Shown here piece by piece: positions 9,376-18,451 of a stretch of DNA of 64,000 nt (position 1 is the first letter of the stretch; every line of letters starts with the position of its first letter). The notes beneath the pieces were generated by a model. That model saw only the letters and a list, made by a program, of their open reading frames with translations. It was not told where the DNA came from and did not search any database. Origin of the DNA: OFTM10 sp964196195 (GTDB lineage: Bacteria; Actinomycetota; Acidimicrobiia; Acidimicrobiales; Aldehydirespiratoraceae); NCBI GenBank assembly GCA_964196195.1, contig CAXMSE010000039.1, positions 186,001-250,000 of the forward strand, given 5' to 3'. Both the position numbers and the translations under genes were made by a program.

Positions 9376-10850
9376 CTGGCCCGCTTCTCCTGGGTTCCGG
9401 TTTGCAGGTGGGCGCGGCGGGCCTTGCGGTTGGGCTGACCATCGGCGTTGAGCTTGGCGGGATGCCGACTCTTCTTCTTGTTGGCAACCCTGCCCTTGTT
9501 CTCGGAGCGGGTTTCGGCGGCAGCCTTCTTCTTGTCGCTGGGCTTGGCCGCCTTCTGGCCGCTCCTCGACTTCTGGCCGTGCTTTGGCTGGTGATGGTCC
9601 TTCTGGGAGCTTCCCCGGCGTGGACCACTGCGGCGCGTCTGGCCCTCAGTGGGCTTGTCGCCCGAGCGTGGCGCGGGTCGGCTTCGCGGCTCCTGGGCGG
9701 GCTGGAGAGTGCGGGTGGGAGCGTTGGAGAGTTCGCGCAGCGCCGCTGCGTCCGGATCGGTGAGTGCCTCATCGAGGCCCACGTCGCGCTGTAGGCGGCG
9801 CATGTCCTTGCGCTGCTGGGACTGGACCAGGGAGATGACGACGCCACCTTCGCCAGCGCGGGCGGTGCGGCCGGACCGGTGCACGTAGTCCTTGTGGTCG
9901 CCCGGAGGGTCGTAGTGGATGACCGAGGCCACTCCGTCGACGTGGATGCCGCGGGCGGCGACGTCGGTGGCGACCAGGGCGTGCGCCCGTCCCTTGGAGA
10001 AGTCGGCCAGAGCCCTGGTGCGCTGGCTCTGGCTGCGTCCGCCGTGGATGGCAGCGGCCTTGATGTCGTGGCGTCCGAGCTGCTTGGCGAGGCGGTCGGC
10101 TCCGTGACGAGTGCGACAGAAGATGATCGCCGGCCAAACAGCGTTGACGGCTCCGGCGGTGATGTCGATGCGTTCGCTCTGCTCGGCGTTCCAGAAAACG
10201 TGATGCGCCGCGGTGATGTCGGGAGTCTCGTCGCCGACCTCATGGCGAACGGGGTCGCGCTGATAGTCGCGTGTGAGTTTGGCGACGTCGCCGTCGAGGG
10301 TGGCCGAGAACAGCACGGTCTGGCGGTCGGTGGCGGTCTGATCGAGCAGGCGGCGCACAGCGGGGGTGAAGCCCATGTCGGCCATGCGGTCGGCCTCGTC
10401 GAGGACGACGTGGTCGACCTGGTCGAGGCGAACGTCGCCGCGCTGGATCAGGTCTTCGAGTCGGCCTGGGCAGGCCACGAGAATTTCGATGCCCTGGCGA
10501 AGCGATTTCAACTGGGGGCCGTAGCCGACCCCGCCGTAGACGACGCCGACCCGCACCGAACCGGCAAAGGTCCGGATCTCGGTTGAGATCTGCTCGGCCA
10601 GTTCGCGGGTGGGGGCGAGTACCAGGCTGGTGGGTCGCTTCGGCGCGGCGCGGGTGGCGGAGGCCACCAGGGGGATGCCGAAGGCAAGGGTCTTGCCCGA
10701 GCCCGTGGGAGCACGGCCGCAAACGTCGCGACCGTTGAGAGCGTCGCCGATCGCGGCGCTCTGGATCTCGAAGGGCTCGGTGATGCCGCGGCGTTCAAGC
10801 GCGGTATAGATCGATTCAGGTACGCCCAGCTGGGCGAATGAGGGAGTCAT
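9372..10850 (-). CDS. DEAD-box ATP-dependent RNA helicase
   Basis: A 492-aa RNA helicase with every core motif: Q-motif (F5, Q30), Walker A APTGSGKT (47-54), PTRELA (80-85), DEAD (151-154), SAT (182-184) and HRSGRTAR (324-331). Residues 380-492 are a low-complexity Lys/Arg/Ser/Gly tail typical of RNA-binding extensions on RhlE/CsdA-like proteins. A strong AGGAG lies 5 bases before the ATG. About 155-200 nt of non-coding, hairpin-rich leader precede the gene, which is common for cold-induced helicases. Likely role: ribosome assembly or RNA turnover. Confidence 0.95.
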   Translation of the reverse strand: MTPSFAQLGVPESIYTALERRGITEPFEIQSAAIGDALNGRDVCGRAPTGSGKTLAFGIPLVASATRAAPKRPTSLVLAPTRELAEQISTEIRTFAGSVRVGVVYGGVGYGPQLKSLRQGIEILVACPGRLEDLIQRGDVRLDQVDHVVLDEADRMADMGFTPAVRRLLDQTATDRQTVLFSATLDGDVAKLTRDYQRDPVRHEVGDETPDITAAHHVFWNAEQSERIDITAGAVNAVWPAIIFCRTRHGADRLAKQLGRHDIKAAAIHGGRSQSQRTRALADFSKGRAHALVATDVAARGIHVDGVASVIHYDPPGDHKDYVHRSGRTARAGEGGVVISLVQSQQRKDMRRLQRDVGLDEALTDPDAAALRELSNAPTRTLQPAQEPRSRPAPRSGDKPTEGQTRRSGPRRGSSQKDHHQPKHGQKSRSGQKAAKPSDKKKAAAETRSENKGRVANKKKSRHPAKLNADGQPNRKARRAHLQTGTQEKRAS

Positions 10851-10862
10851 TGGGGCTCCTGG

Positions 10863-10961
10863 CGCGCGTTCAGCGCGCGGATATGGGTTCGTGACGCCTC
10901 ACGCGGTGTGGTGAGGTCGGGATTCTTCGGGGGTTGGTTCACCTTGACCGGAAGAACCAAC
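10863..10961 (-). promoter_or_regulatory. Structured 5' leader of the DEAD-box helicase
   Basis: Two inverted repeats lie in the transcript leader. CGCGCG arms at 10863-10868 and 10874-10879 (5-nt loop) end 2 nt before the AGGAG ribosome site (10860-10856). GTTGGTTC/GAACCAAC at 10933-10940 and 10954-10961 encloses 13 nt. A TACCAT hexamer on the minus strand (11016-11011) is a possible -10 and would give a leader of about 155 nt. No U-run follows either hairpin, so they are not ordinary terminators. Confidence 0.4.
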
Positions 10962-11047
10962 GCCCGTCTGCGAACCCACCAACCGGATGTCCCGGCTGGA
11001 GCAGCGCCCAATGGTATCGGATTGTCGACCGATCACCTTGCCCCGTG

Positions 11048-11476
11048 TCAGTTGACCGTGAACGACCACTCGATCTCTTCGAAAATACCCGGGCGGGCGA
11101 TCTCCTCGAAGGTGGCCACCGCGCAGTTGGATTCCGATGAGAGATGCTCCACGGGGAGCCCTTCACGAGGAGCGTAGATGTACTGCTGCAGGCCTTCGAC
11201 GTGACGGGTCTGGCCGGTGACGTCGACCGGGAAATTGCAGCGGGCATCGGGTGAGATCGTGAGTTGGACGAGGCGAAACTCGGCGGCGAGATCGATACCC
11301 ACCTGCTGTTGTTGGAGTACTCCATCGCCGCGGTTGGGGATCAGGGCGTCGATGGCAGGGTTGTTGATCACTGATACGTCGTCGGTGCCGCTGTTGCCGA
11401 TCAGGCCGGCCGCGACGAAAAACGCGAGGCCCGCGGCCACGAAGGCAGCCATGACGAGCTTGTGGCGTCTGTGCAT
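11048..11476 (-). CDS. Membrane-anchored or exported hypothetical protein
   Basis: A 142-aa protein. Residues 1-25 are a basic N-terminus (MHRRHK) followed by a hydrophobic segment that may be a signal anchor or uncleaved signal peptide. The remaining 115 residues look extracytoplasmic and contain two cysteines (in DARCNFPV and ESNCAVAT) that could form a disulfide. No family was recognised. The gene is divergent from the PASTA kinase with 99 bases between the starts, so a shared function at the cell surface is possible but not shown. Confidence 0.6.
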   Translation of the reverse strand: MHRRHKLVMAAFVAAGLAFFVAAGLIGNSGTDDVSVINNPAIDALIPNRGDGVLQQQQVGIDLAAEFRLVQLTISPDARCNFPVDVTGQTRHVEGLQQYIYAPREGLPVEHLSSESNCAVATFEEIARPGIFEEIEWSFTVN

Positions 11477-11562
11477 TGGGTTGATCCTGTCAGATGGTGT
11501 CGACCGACGGCGGGCCAGGACGCGTCCCGGGGGGGAGTCACCGTCGGTGGTCGGAGGAACGG

Positions 11563-11568
11563 TACCGT
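11563..11568 (+). promoter_or_regulatory. -10 box of the PASTA kinase (leaderless)
   Basis: TACCGT, 7 nt before the ATG at 11576. Confidence 0.45.
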
Positions 11569-11575
11569 TGACACG

Positions 11576-13429
11576 ATGGTCTCCACGTCGCTCGATGGTG
11601 AAGTAGGTCGCGTCCTCGGTGGCCGCTACCGCGTCATCGCGCCGATAGGGCGGGGAGCGTCGGCGAGGGTCTTCCTGGCCGACGACGTCACCTTGCGGCG
11701 CCGGGTGGCGGTGAAGGTCCTCCACGAGGGTCTGGCCGCCGACGATGCGTTCCTGCGTCGGTTCCGCGCCGAGGCCCAGGCCGCTGCCTCCCTCAACAAC
11801 CCCCACGTACTGGGGGTCTACGATTGGGGCCACGACGAGGTCCCTTATCTGGTCAGCGAGTATCTGGGCGGCGGCTCCCTGCGATCCATGCTCGACGCGG
11901 GTCATCGCCTGTCGTTGTCGCAGGCCCTGCTCGTCGGGCTCGAGTCGGCTCGTGGTCTCGATTATGCCCACAGCCAGGACCTCGTGCATCGCGACATCAA
12001 GCCGGCCAACCTTCTCTTCGACGAGACCGGCCGTCTACGGATCGCAGATTTCGGCTTGGCCCGGGCCATCGCGGAAGCCGGCTGGACCGACCAGGACGGA
12101 TCTCTGGTGGGGACTGCTCGCTATGCCGCACCCGAGCAGGCCCGGGGCGAGCGCGTCGGCCCGGCCGCAGATGTCTACGCACTCGCATTGGCGATCAACG
12201 AATGTGTCACCGGCGAAGTCCCCTTCGCCGGCGACACCGCCATCAGCACCCTCATGGCACGAGCCGACACGCCATTCGAGCCCCACCACGATCTCGGGCC
12301 TCTCCAGAGCGTCCTACGGCGAGCCGGCGATCTCGACCCCGCCGGGCGCCCATCCGCGGGTGAGCTGGCCGCCTCGCTCATGGCTTCGGCCGGCGATCTC
12401 GCCCGACCCAATCCCCTGCCTCTGGTGGGGCCGGTATTGGGCGACGTCGCCGAGATGGATTCCACCCAGCACGGCACCATCCACGCCCTTGGCCCGAGTG
12501 ATCCCGCCGTCGACTCGGCCGTCGAGTCTGGGCCCCACCGCCGCTGGCCGTGGGCCATCGTGGCCGCACTCGCGATTACCGCCGGCGTCGTGGCCGGGGC
12601 CGTCGGCTGGCTCAACAGTCGGCCGGTGAGCCACGAGATTCCCGAGCTGATCGGCACAACCCGCGGTCAGGCCACACTCGATCTGGTCGAGTTCGGCTGG
12701 GAGCTCGACTTCCGCAGCACCCGCGAGCCGGGAACCGAAGCGGGTGAGGTGGTGGCCACCCAACCGGTCGCAGGCGAGGCCCTGAAAGAGGGCGAGATGC
12801 TGGCTATTTTCGTTTCTCTCGGAGAACCCACCGTAACGGTTCCCGATCTCGAAGGCCTGCCGCTCGACGATGCCCGAACCAGGCTCGAAGCCGACGGGCT
12901 CACGCTCGGCGCTGTCCGAGAACGAGAGGACGAACTCGTTGCCGCGGGCTTGGTGGTCGAGGTGATCGTCGGGGCCGGCGTCACCGGGCTCGAGCCGGGA
13001 ACCGCGATCGACGTAGTCGTGTCGAGCGGCCCGAGTCGGCGTTCGGTGCCCGACGTATCCGAAGGGCTCACAGAGCAGGTCGCGGCCCAGCAACTCCTGG
13101 CTCTCCGGCTCGCGCCGGGGGAGGCGCACGCCTTCGATGAGGATGTGCCGGCCGGAGAGGTAATCCGGTTCGAACCCTCCACCGGTGCGGTGGTGGAGGC
13201 CGACACCGTGGTGACGATCGTGATCTCCGACGGACCGGAACCGAGGGAGGTGCCCGCGGTGATCGGGCTCGACGTCGACGAGGCCACCGACATTCTCGAG
13301 ACGGCCGGATTCGTCGTCACCGGTGTGCAGGGCAGCCCCTCGTTGCCGGTGCTCGCCACCGACCCACCGGCCGGAGAGGTTCATGAGCGGGGCAAGACGA
13401 TCGTGATCGCCACCGAGCTCACCGGCTGA
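11576..13429 (+). CDS. PASTA-domain serine/threonine protein kinase (PknB-like)
   Basis: A 617-aa membrane kinase. The cytoplasmic kinase domain has the glycine loop GRGASARVF (25-33), ATP lysine K47, catalytic HRDIKPAN (138-145) and DFG (158-160), with GTARYAAPEQ in the activation segment. One transmembrane helix (about 325-345) precedes four extracellular PASTA repeats (about 353-617), which in PknB/StkP bind peptidoglycan fragments. An in-frame GTG at 11462 exists, but the ATG at 11576 fits the kinase N-terminus and a TACCGT box 7 nt upstream. In many actinobacteria pknB sits with pbpA, rodA and pstP; none of those is here. Confidence 0.95.
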   Translation: MVSTSLDGEVGRVLGGRYRVIAPIGRGASARVFLADDVTLRRRVAVKVLHEGLAADDAFLRRFRAEAQAAASLNNPHVLGVYDWGHDEVPYLVSEYLGGGSLRSMLDAGHRLSLSQALLVGLESARGLDYAHSQDLVHRDIKPANLLFDETGRLRIADFGLARAIAEAGWTDQDGSLVGTARYAAPEQARGERVGPAADVYALALAINECVTGEVPFAGDTAISTLMARADTPFEPHHDLGPLQSVLRRAGDLDPAGRPSAGELAASLMASAGDLARPNPLPLVGPVLGDVAEMDSTQHGTIHALGPSDPAVDSAVESGPHRRWPWAIVAALAITAGVVAGAVGWLNSRPVSHEIPELIGTTRGQATLDLVEFGWELDFRSTREPGTEAGEVVATQPVAGEALKEGEMLAIFVSLGEPTVTVPDLEGLPLDDARTRLEADGLTLGAVREREDELVAAGLVVEVIVGAGVTGLEPGTAIDVVVSSGPSRRSVPDVSEGLTEQVAAQQLLALRLAPGEAHAFDEDVPAGEVIRFEPSTGAVVEADTVVTIVISDGPEPREVPAVIGLDVDEATDILETAGFVVTGVQGSPSLPVLATDPPAGEVHERGKTIVIATELTG

Positions 13430-13440
13430 GTCGCGACGTC

Positions 13441-13872
13441 TCAGGTGGTGACGGCGTCGATCCGGTGCAGCACCTCGCGAGCGAGACCGACGCGCTCATC
13501 GTCGCCGGGTGGAGGAGCGATCGTGCCGGCCAGCAGCAGGATCTTGGAGGAGTCGCCTGTGAGCTTCACCCGACCTCCCATCAGCGCAGGCATCACCTGG
13601 GCAGGATCTCTCTCGACAAAGAGCTGTCGGGCCACCTCATAGGGGATCTCGATCGAGAAGTCCGGGTGGTCGAGATGACCCTCCTCGATGGTGAGCGCCG
13701 GTCCGGTGGCATCGATGTGGCCTCTCACCGGGCCATCGCCGAATGGAGGGTCGGTGACGGTGACGTTGGCCGCCACATCGAATTCGACGGGGCCGGTGCG
13801 GCCGGCGTAGTCGGCTCGGATCTCGCGAACCGCGCCGATCCATTCGGGGCTTAGGAACGGATGGGTGAGCAC
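13441..13872 (-). CDS. SCP2 sterol-binding domain protein
   Basis: A 143-aa single-domain protein resembling the SCP2 lipid-carrier fold: a beta-rich first half (VEFDVAANVTVTD, GHIDATGPALTIEEG), the DFSIEIPYEVARQLF segment, then QVMPALMGGRVKLTGDSSKIL, which matches the typical SCP2 segment where a helix packs over the lipid tunnel. Such proteins bind acyl-CoAs or sterols in the cytoplasm. It converges on the kinase gene with an 11-base gap; its start region lies within 50 bases of gatC. No signal peptide is present. Confidence 0.75.
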   Translation of the reverse strand: MLTHPFLSPEWIGAVREIRADYAGRTGPVEFDVAANVTVTDPPFGDGPVRGHIDATGPALTIEEGHLDHPDFSIEIPYEVARQLFVERDPAQVMPALMGGRVKLTGDSSKILLLAGTIAPPPGDDERVGLAREVLHRIDAVTT

Positions 13873-13900
13873 GCAGCGCAGCGTAGACGCGTCGCCTGCC

Positions 13901-13906
13901 TATCCT
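13901..13906 (+). promoter_or_regulatory. -10 box of gatCAB (leaderless)
   Basis: TATCCT, 8 nt before the gatC ATG at 13915. Confidence 0.45.
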
Positions 13907-13914
13907 TTGGCCTC

Positions 13915-14217
13915 ATGTCCGAACGCATCACCCGCGACGACGTGGTCCACGTCGCCCGACTCGCCCGTCTCCAGCTGAGCGAGGCCGAGATCGAACGGTT
14001 CACCGAACAGCTGGGCGACGTGCTGGATCACGCGGCGGATGTGGAATCGCTCGACGTGGGAGACATCCCGCCCACCGCGCACCCCCTCCCCCTGGTCAAT
14101 GTCACCCGCCCCGACGAGCTGGTGGAATCGCTCGACCGTGCCGAACTGCTCGCCCAGGCGCCTCTCGTCGAGCGCGGCCATTTCCGGGTTCCGCCGGTGC
14201 TGGGGGAGGAGCCGTGA
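13915..14217 (+). CDS. gatC: Aspartyl/glutamyl-tRNA amidotransferase subunit C
   Basis: A 100-aa subunit of the GatCAB transamidase, which corrects Glu-tRNA(Gln) or Asp-tRNA(Asn). The N-terminal block ITRDDVVHVARLARLQLSEAE and the downstream PTAHPLP motif are typical. Start ATG 13915 gives the normal length, although the frame is open back to 13861. The stop overlaps the gatA GTG by 4 bases, so the three subunits are translationally coupled. Confidence 0.95.
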   Translation: MSERITRDDVVHVARLARLQLSEAEIERFTEQLGDVLDHAADVESLDVGDIPPTAHPLPLVNVTRPDELVESLDRAELLAQAPLVERGHFRVPPVLGEEP

Positions 14218-15662
14218 GCGCGATCGAGACAGCTCGGGCCGTTCGCGCCGGCGAGCGCTCCGCAGTAGACGTGTTGGAAGCGCATCTGGGGCGAATCGAG
14301 GCCCGCGAGGCGGAGATCCACGCGTTCAATCTGGTCACCGAGGATTCCGCCCGAGCCCAGGCTGAGGCGGTCGACGCGACGGTGGCGGCAGGAGGAGATC
14401 CCGGTCCCTTGGCGGGCGTGACGGTGGCGCTCAAGGACAATATGTGCACCCGCGGGATCCCCACTACCTGCTCATCGAAGATCCTCGAGGGATGGATCCC
14501 GCCCTACGACGCCACGGTGGTCACCAAGTTGGCGGCCGCGGGTGCGGTGTTCGTCGGCAAGACCAACCTCGACGAGTTCGCGATGGGCTCCTCCACCGAG
14601 AACTCGGCGTTCGGAGCCACCCACAACCCGCTGGATCTGTCACGTGTGCCGGGTGGATCGAGCGGAGGTAGCGCCGCTGCGGTGGCGGCGGGATTCGCCG
14701 CACTGGGCATCGGCTCCGACACCGGTGGGTCGGTGCGCCAGCCGGCTGCGTTCTGTGGTGTGGTGGGGATGAAGCCCACCTACGGAGCGGTGAGCCGCTA
14801 CGGGCTGATCGCGTTCGGTTCCTCGCTCGACCAGATAGGTCCGTTTGCCGCCGACGTCGCCGACGCCGCGGCCCTGTTCGACCTGATCGCGGGCCACGAT
14901 CCCCGCGACACCACCTCCATCGCCGACTTCGTACCATCGGCCGGAGCGGCCCTCGACCAGGGCGTCGATGGCCTACGAGTGGGAGTCGTGCGCGAGCTGT
15001 CCGGCGGGCCCGGATCGGTCGAAGGGATCTCCCCCGACGTGATCGGACGCACGAAGGCCGCGGTGGAAGCACTCGCCGCGGCCGGTGCCGAGGTGGAGGA
15101 GGTGTCGGTGCCGTCGGCCACGCTCGGGCTCAGTGCCTACTACCTGGTTGCCCCCGCCGAGGCTTCGAGCAACCTGGCTCGCTACGACGGCGTTCGCTTC
15201 GGCCTGCGAGTCGACGGCGCCACCACCGGCGAGATGAACACCGCCACTCGCACCGCCGGGTTCGGCGAAGAGGTGAAGCGGCGGATCATGCTCGGCACGT
15301 ATGCCTTGTCTGCGGGCTACTACGACGCCTTCTACGGCAAGGCGTTGAAGGTGCGCACGATGATGCTCAACGATTTTGCGGCGGTCTACGACAAGGTCGA
15401 TGTACTGATCACACCCACCGCGCCCACCACTGCGTTTCTGATGGGCGAGCGATCCCAGGATCCGATGACGATGTACGTCAACGACGTGTGCACGATCCCC
15501 TCGAACCTGGTTGGTCATCCGGGAATCTCGGTGCCGTTCGGGGTCGGCGACGACGGCATGCCCGTGGGAGTGCAGGTGCTGGCACCGGCCACCGAGGATG
15601 CCCAGACATTCAGGGTGGGCGCGGTACTCGAGGCGGCCGCCAACTCCGGAGGTGCGTCATGA
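14214..15662 (+). CDS. gatA: Aspartyl/glutamyl-tRNA amidotransferase subunit A
   Basis: A 482-aa amidase-signature enzyme that releases ammonia from glutamine. The Ser-cisSer-Lys triad is visible at K74 (ALKDN), S149 (GGSSGGS) and S173 (DTGGSVRQPA), spaced as in characterised GatA proteins. The GTG start at 14214 overlaps the gatC stop, and the stop overlaps the gatB ATG at 15659 by 4 bases. Confidence 0.97.
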   Translation: MSAIETARAVRAGERSAVDVLEAHLGRIEAREAEIHAFNLVTEDSARAQAEAVDATVAAGGDPGPLAGVTVALKDNMCTRGIPTTCSSKILEGWIPPYDATVVTKLAAAGAVFVGKTNLDEFAMGSSTENSAFGATHNPLDLSRVPGGSSGGSAAAVAAGFAALGIGSDTGGSVRQPAAFCGVVGMKPTYGAVSRYGLIAFGSSLDQIGPFAADVADAAALFDLIAGHDPRDTTSIADFVPSAGAALDQGVDGLRVGVVRELSGGPGSVEGISPDVIGRTKAAVEALAAAGAEVEEVSVPSATLGLSAYYLVAPAEASSNLARYDGVRFGLRVDGATTGEMNTATRTAGFGEEVKRRIMLGTYALSAGYYDAFYGKALKVRTMMLNDFAAVYDKVDVLITPTAPTTAFLMGERSQDPMTMYVNDVCTIPSNLVGHPGISVPFGVGDDGMPVGVQVLAPATEDAQTFRVGAVLEAAANSGGAS

Positions 15663-17107
15663 CCGACGTTGGCGAGAAGACACTGCCCGACGGGTGGGAG
15701 CTCGTGGTCGGCCTCGAAGTGCATGTTGAACTCGCCACCGCCACGAAGCTTTTCTGTGGCTGCGCCAACGAGTTCACCTCGGACCCCAACACCAATGTGT
15801 GCCCGGTGTGTGTGGGGTTGCCGGGCTCGCTTCCGGTGATCAACGCAGTCGCAGTGGAGTTCGCCATGCGCCTCGGTCGTGCGCTCGGCTGTGAGGTGAA
15901 GCCGTCGGTGATGGCGAGGAAAAACTACTTCTATCCAGACATGGCCAAGGACTATCAGACCACCCAGTACGACCAGCCCACCAGCATCGACGGTGAGTTG
16001 GTGTTGGGCGACGGCGCTGTGGTCGGCATAGAGCGAGCCCACATCGAAGAGGACGCAGGCAAAACCACCCACATCGGAGGTGGTGGTCGGATCAACGACG
16101 CCGAGTACTCCCTCGTCGACTACAACCGTGCGGGCGTGCCCCTGGTCGAGGTGGTGAGCCGCCCCGACATCCGCACCATCGACCATGCCAAGGCCTACGT
16201 CTCGGAGCTGCGCGACATCCTTCTCGCCACCGAGGTGAGCGACGCCAAGATGGAAGAAGGATCCATGCGCGTCGATGCCAACGTGTCGGTGCGCCCCGTC
16301 GGCTCAGATGAGCTCCGGACCCGATGTGAGATCAAGAACATCAACTCGATCCGGTCGCTCGGGCGGGCGATCGAGTACGAAGCGCTGCGCCACGTCGATC
16401 TCTACGGCAGCGGCGAGGCACCCCGCCAGGAAACCCGCCACTGGGACGAAGCCGGTGGCCGGTCCACCCCGGGACGATCGAAGGAGGACGCCGACGATTA
16501 TCGCTACTTCCAGGAACCCGATCTGGTGCCCCTGCGCCCGTCAGCCGGTGTGGTGGCGGCCATCGATGCCGGCCTGCCGATGCTGCCCGCCGCCCGCCGA
16601 ACGCGGCTCGCGGCGCGGGCCACAGTGAGTACCGACACGATCGCCACGGTTGTCGAGCGCGGCCAGGATGACCTGGCAATCGCCGTCATCGAAGCGGGCG
16701 CCGACGCCGACAAGGTGCTCACCCGTATCGAGAACGATCTCGCGATCAACGACTGGTCGCTGGTCTCGGTCGAGAGTCTCGCGGTGCTCATCTCGATGGA
16801 GACCGATGGCGAGCTCACCGCAACCCAGACCAAGCAGGTGCTCGCCCAACTCGCCCGCGGCGGCGGCGAGCCGAAGACCATCGCGGCCGATCTCGGCTTC
16901 GAGGCGATGGCATCCGATGAACTCGAGGTGCTCGTCGATCAACTGGTCGCCGACAACCCCGCTGAATGGACCCGCTTCACCAGTGGTGATGATGGTGATC
17001 GCAAGAAGATGCAGGGCTTCTTCACCGGCCAGATCATGCAGGCCACCCGAGGCCAGGCCGACGGCCGCGCCGTCGCCGAGATCCTCGGCCACAAGGCGAA
17101 GGGCTGA
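15659..17107 (+). CDS. gatB: Aspartyl/glutamyl-tRNA amidotransferase subunit B
   Basis: A 482-aa subunit that binds the misacylated tRNA and phosphorylates its carboxylate before amidation. The N-terminal GLEVHVEL block, the CPVCVGLPGSLP cysteine region, the HIEEDAGK signature and the C-terminal YqeY-like tail (NDWSLVSVESLAVLI onward) are present. Start ATG 15659 forms ATGA with the gatA stop. Presence of gatCAB implies that at least one amide-tRNA is made indirectly in this organism. Confidence 0.97.
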   Translation: MTDVGEKTLPDGWELVVGLEVHVELATATKLFCGCANEFTSDPNTNVCPVCVGLPGSLPVINAVAVEFAMRLGRALGCEVKPSVMARKNYFYPDMAKDYQTTQYDQPTSIDGELVLGDGAVVGIERAHIEEDAGKTTHIGGGGRINDAEYSLVDYNRAGVPLVEVVSRPDIRTIDHAKAYVSELRDILLATEVSDAKMEEGSMRVDANVSVRPVGSDELRTRCEIKNINSIRSLGRAIEYEALRHVDLYGSGEAPRQETRHWDEAGGRSTPGRSKEDADDYRYFQEPDLVPLRPSAGVVAAIDAGLPMLPAARRTRLAARATVSTDTIATVVERGQDDLAIAVIEAGADADKVLTRIENDLAINDWSLVSVESLAVLISMETDGELTATQTKQVLAQLARGGGEPKTIAADLGFEAMASDELEVLVDQLVADNPAEWTRFTSGDDGDRKKMQGFFTGQIMQATRGQADGRAVAEILGHKAKG

Positions 17108-17108
17108 C

Positions 17109-18437
17109 TCAGCGGACTGCGCCGGTGACCTGCCAGGCCGAGCCCCAGAAGCGGTAGAGGAGGGTGGCGGCCCGCACTGTCATCCATGCGCCGATGGCGC
17201 CCCAGAGCCAGCCGATACCGGCATCGACCTCGAGGACGATCAGCGCGCCGGCAACAAGCACGGCCGACGCGAGCGCCATGCCGTAGGCGAGGAATCGCAG
17301 GTCGCCCGCGCCGATCAGTACACCGTCGAGGGCGAAGACGATCCCGTTGACGGGCTGCCAGAGCGCCACGTGCAAGAGAAGGAATCCGGCGAGACCGGTG
17401 ACGGCAGGATCGTCGGAGAAGATTCCGGGCACGATCGGAGAGGTGACGAGCACGATCACAGCCAACCCGACCCCGGCCCACCAGCCCCACCACAATATGC
17501 GTCGGCCGAGTCGTCGGGCCTCGTCGGCGTTGCCGGAGCCGAGCGCCTGGCCGATCAGGGCCTGGGCGGCTATCGCCACGGCATCGAGACTCAGGGCGAG
17601 GATGCTCCAGAGTTGGAACGCCACCTCGTGGGCGGCGAGGTCGTCGTCGCCGATTCGGGCGGCCACGGCCAAGGTGACGAGGAGACCCCCTCGTAGTGCG
17701 GTGGTGCGCACCATGAGTTCGAGGCCGGCACCAGCCAGACGGGTGATTGTTCGGGCGTGGGGTGTGAGCTGCACGTCGTGAGCCGCCACCGCCTGGACTA
17801 TCCACCAGGAAAAGAGGCCCGCCGACAACCAATGGGCGAAGACGGTGGAGAGCGCCGAGGCACCGATCCCATAGTCGAACCCATTGATGAGGATCAGCTC
17901 GAGAACGAGGTTGAACACTGCCGTGGTGATGGCCACATAAAAGGGGCGCCTGGTGTCCTGGAGGCCACGCAGGTAGCCGACCCCGGCCAAGGCCACGAGC
18001 ATTGGGGGCAGGCCGAGCAGTGAGATACGGAAGTAGACGAGGGCGTTGGTGGCGATTTCGCCCTTGCCTCCCATGAGGGAGATTAGAGATTCCGCGGTGA
18101 ACAGGCCCACGATGGCGGCAAGCACACCTACGAACAGGGCCAGCCACACCCCCTGGACGGCCTGGTGAGCAGCGCGGCGATGCTCCCCCGCACCGACCAG
18201 GCGCGCCACCGCTGAGGTGGTGCCGTAGGCCAGGAATATGAAGATCGCGAAGGCGATGAGCAGGAGCGACGAGGCGAGAGCCAGCCCACCCAGTTGGGGG
18301 GTGCCGATGTGTCCGACAACGGCAGTGTCGGTGAGAACATAGAGGGGTTCGGCAGTGAGCGCTCCGAGCGCGGGAACCGCCAGTCGGAGGATTTCTCGGT
18401 CGGTCTGGGTCCACTTGGGTCTGGGGATGGACGGCAT
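17109..18437 (-). CDS. MATE family efflux transporter
   Basis: A 442-aa multidrug/toxin exporter with about 12 hydrophobic helices. Two MatE repeats are recognisable: the first with ILRLAVPALGALTAEPLYVL, DTAVVGHIGTPQL and SLLLIAFAIFIFLAYGTTS; the second with GGLLVTLAVAARIGDDDLAAHEVAFQLW. It is closest to the DinF-like group. Start ATG 18437 (MPSIPRPK) is preferred over upstream in-frame starts that lie within nadD. It lies 14 bases after the NadD-like gene, on the same strand, so they form an operon. The substrate is unknown. Confidence 0.9.
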   Translation of the reverse strand: MPSIPRPKWTQTDREILRLAVPALGALTAEPLYVLTDTAVVGHIGTPQLGGLALASSLLLIAFAIFIFLAYGTTSAVARLVGAGEHRRAAHQAVQGVWLALFVGVLAAIVGLFTAESLISLMGGKGEIATNALVYFRISLLGLPPMLVALAGVGYLRGLQDTRRPFYVAITTAVFNLVLELILINGFDYGIGASALSTVFAHWLSAGLFSWWIVQAVAAHDVQLTPHARTITRLAGAGLELMVRTTALRGGLLVTLAVAARIGDDDLAAHEVAFQLWSILALSLDAVAIAAQALIGQALGSGNADEARRLGRRILWWGWWAGVGLAVIVLVTSPIVPGIFSDDPAVTGLAGFLLLHVALWQPVNGIVFALDGVLIGAGDLRFLAYGMALASAVLVAGALIVLEVDAGIGWLWGAIGAWMTVRAATLLYRFWGSAWQVTGAVR

Positions 18438-18451
18438 CGTCGTCGGGGTTT

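Noticed and set aside
10933..10961. Terminator for the exported protein gene at 11048-11476
   Set aside because: The 8-bp inverted repeat is not followed by a U-run on the minus strand, and it falls inside the probable helicase leader.
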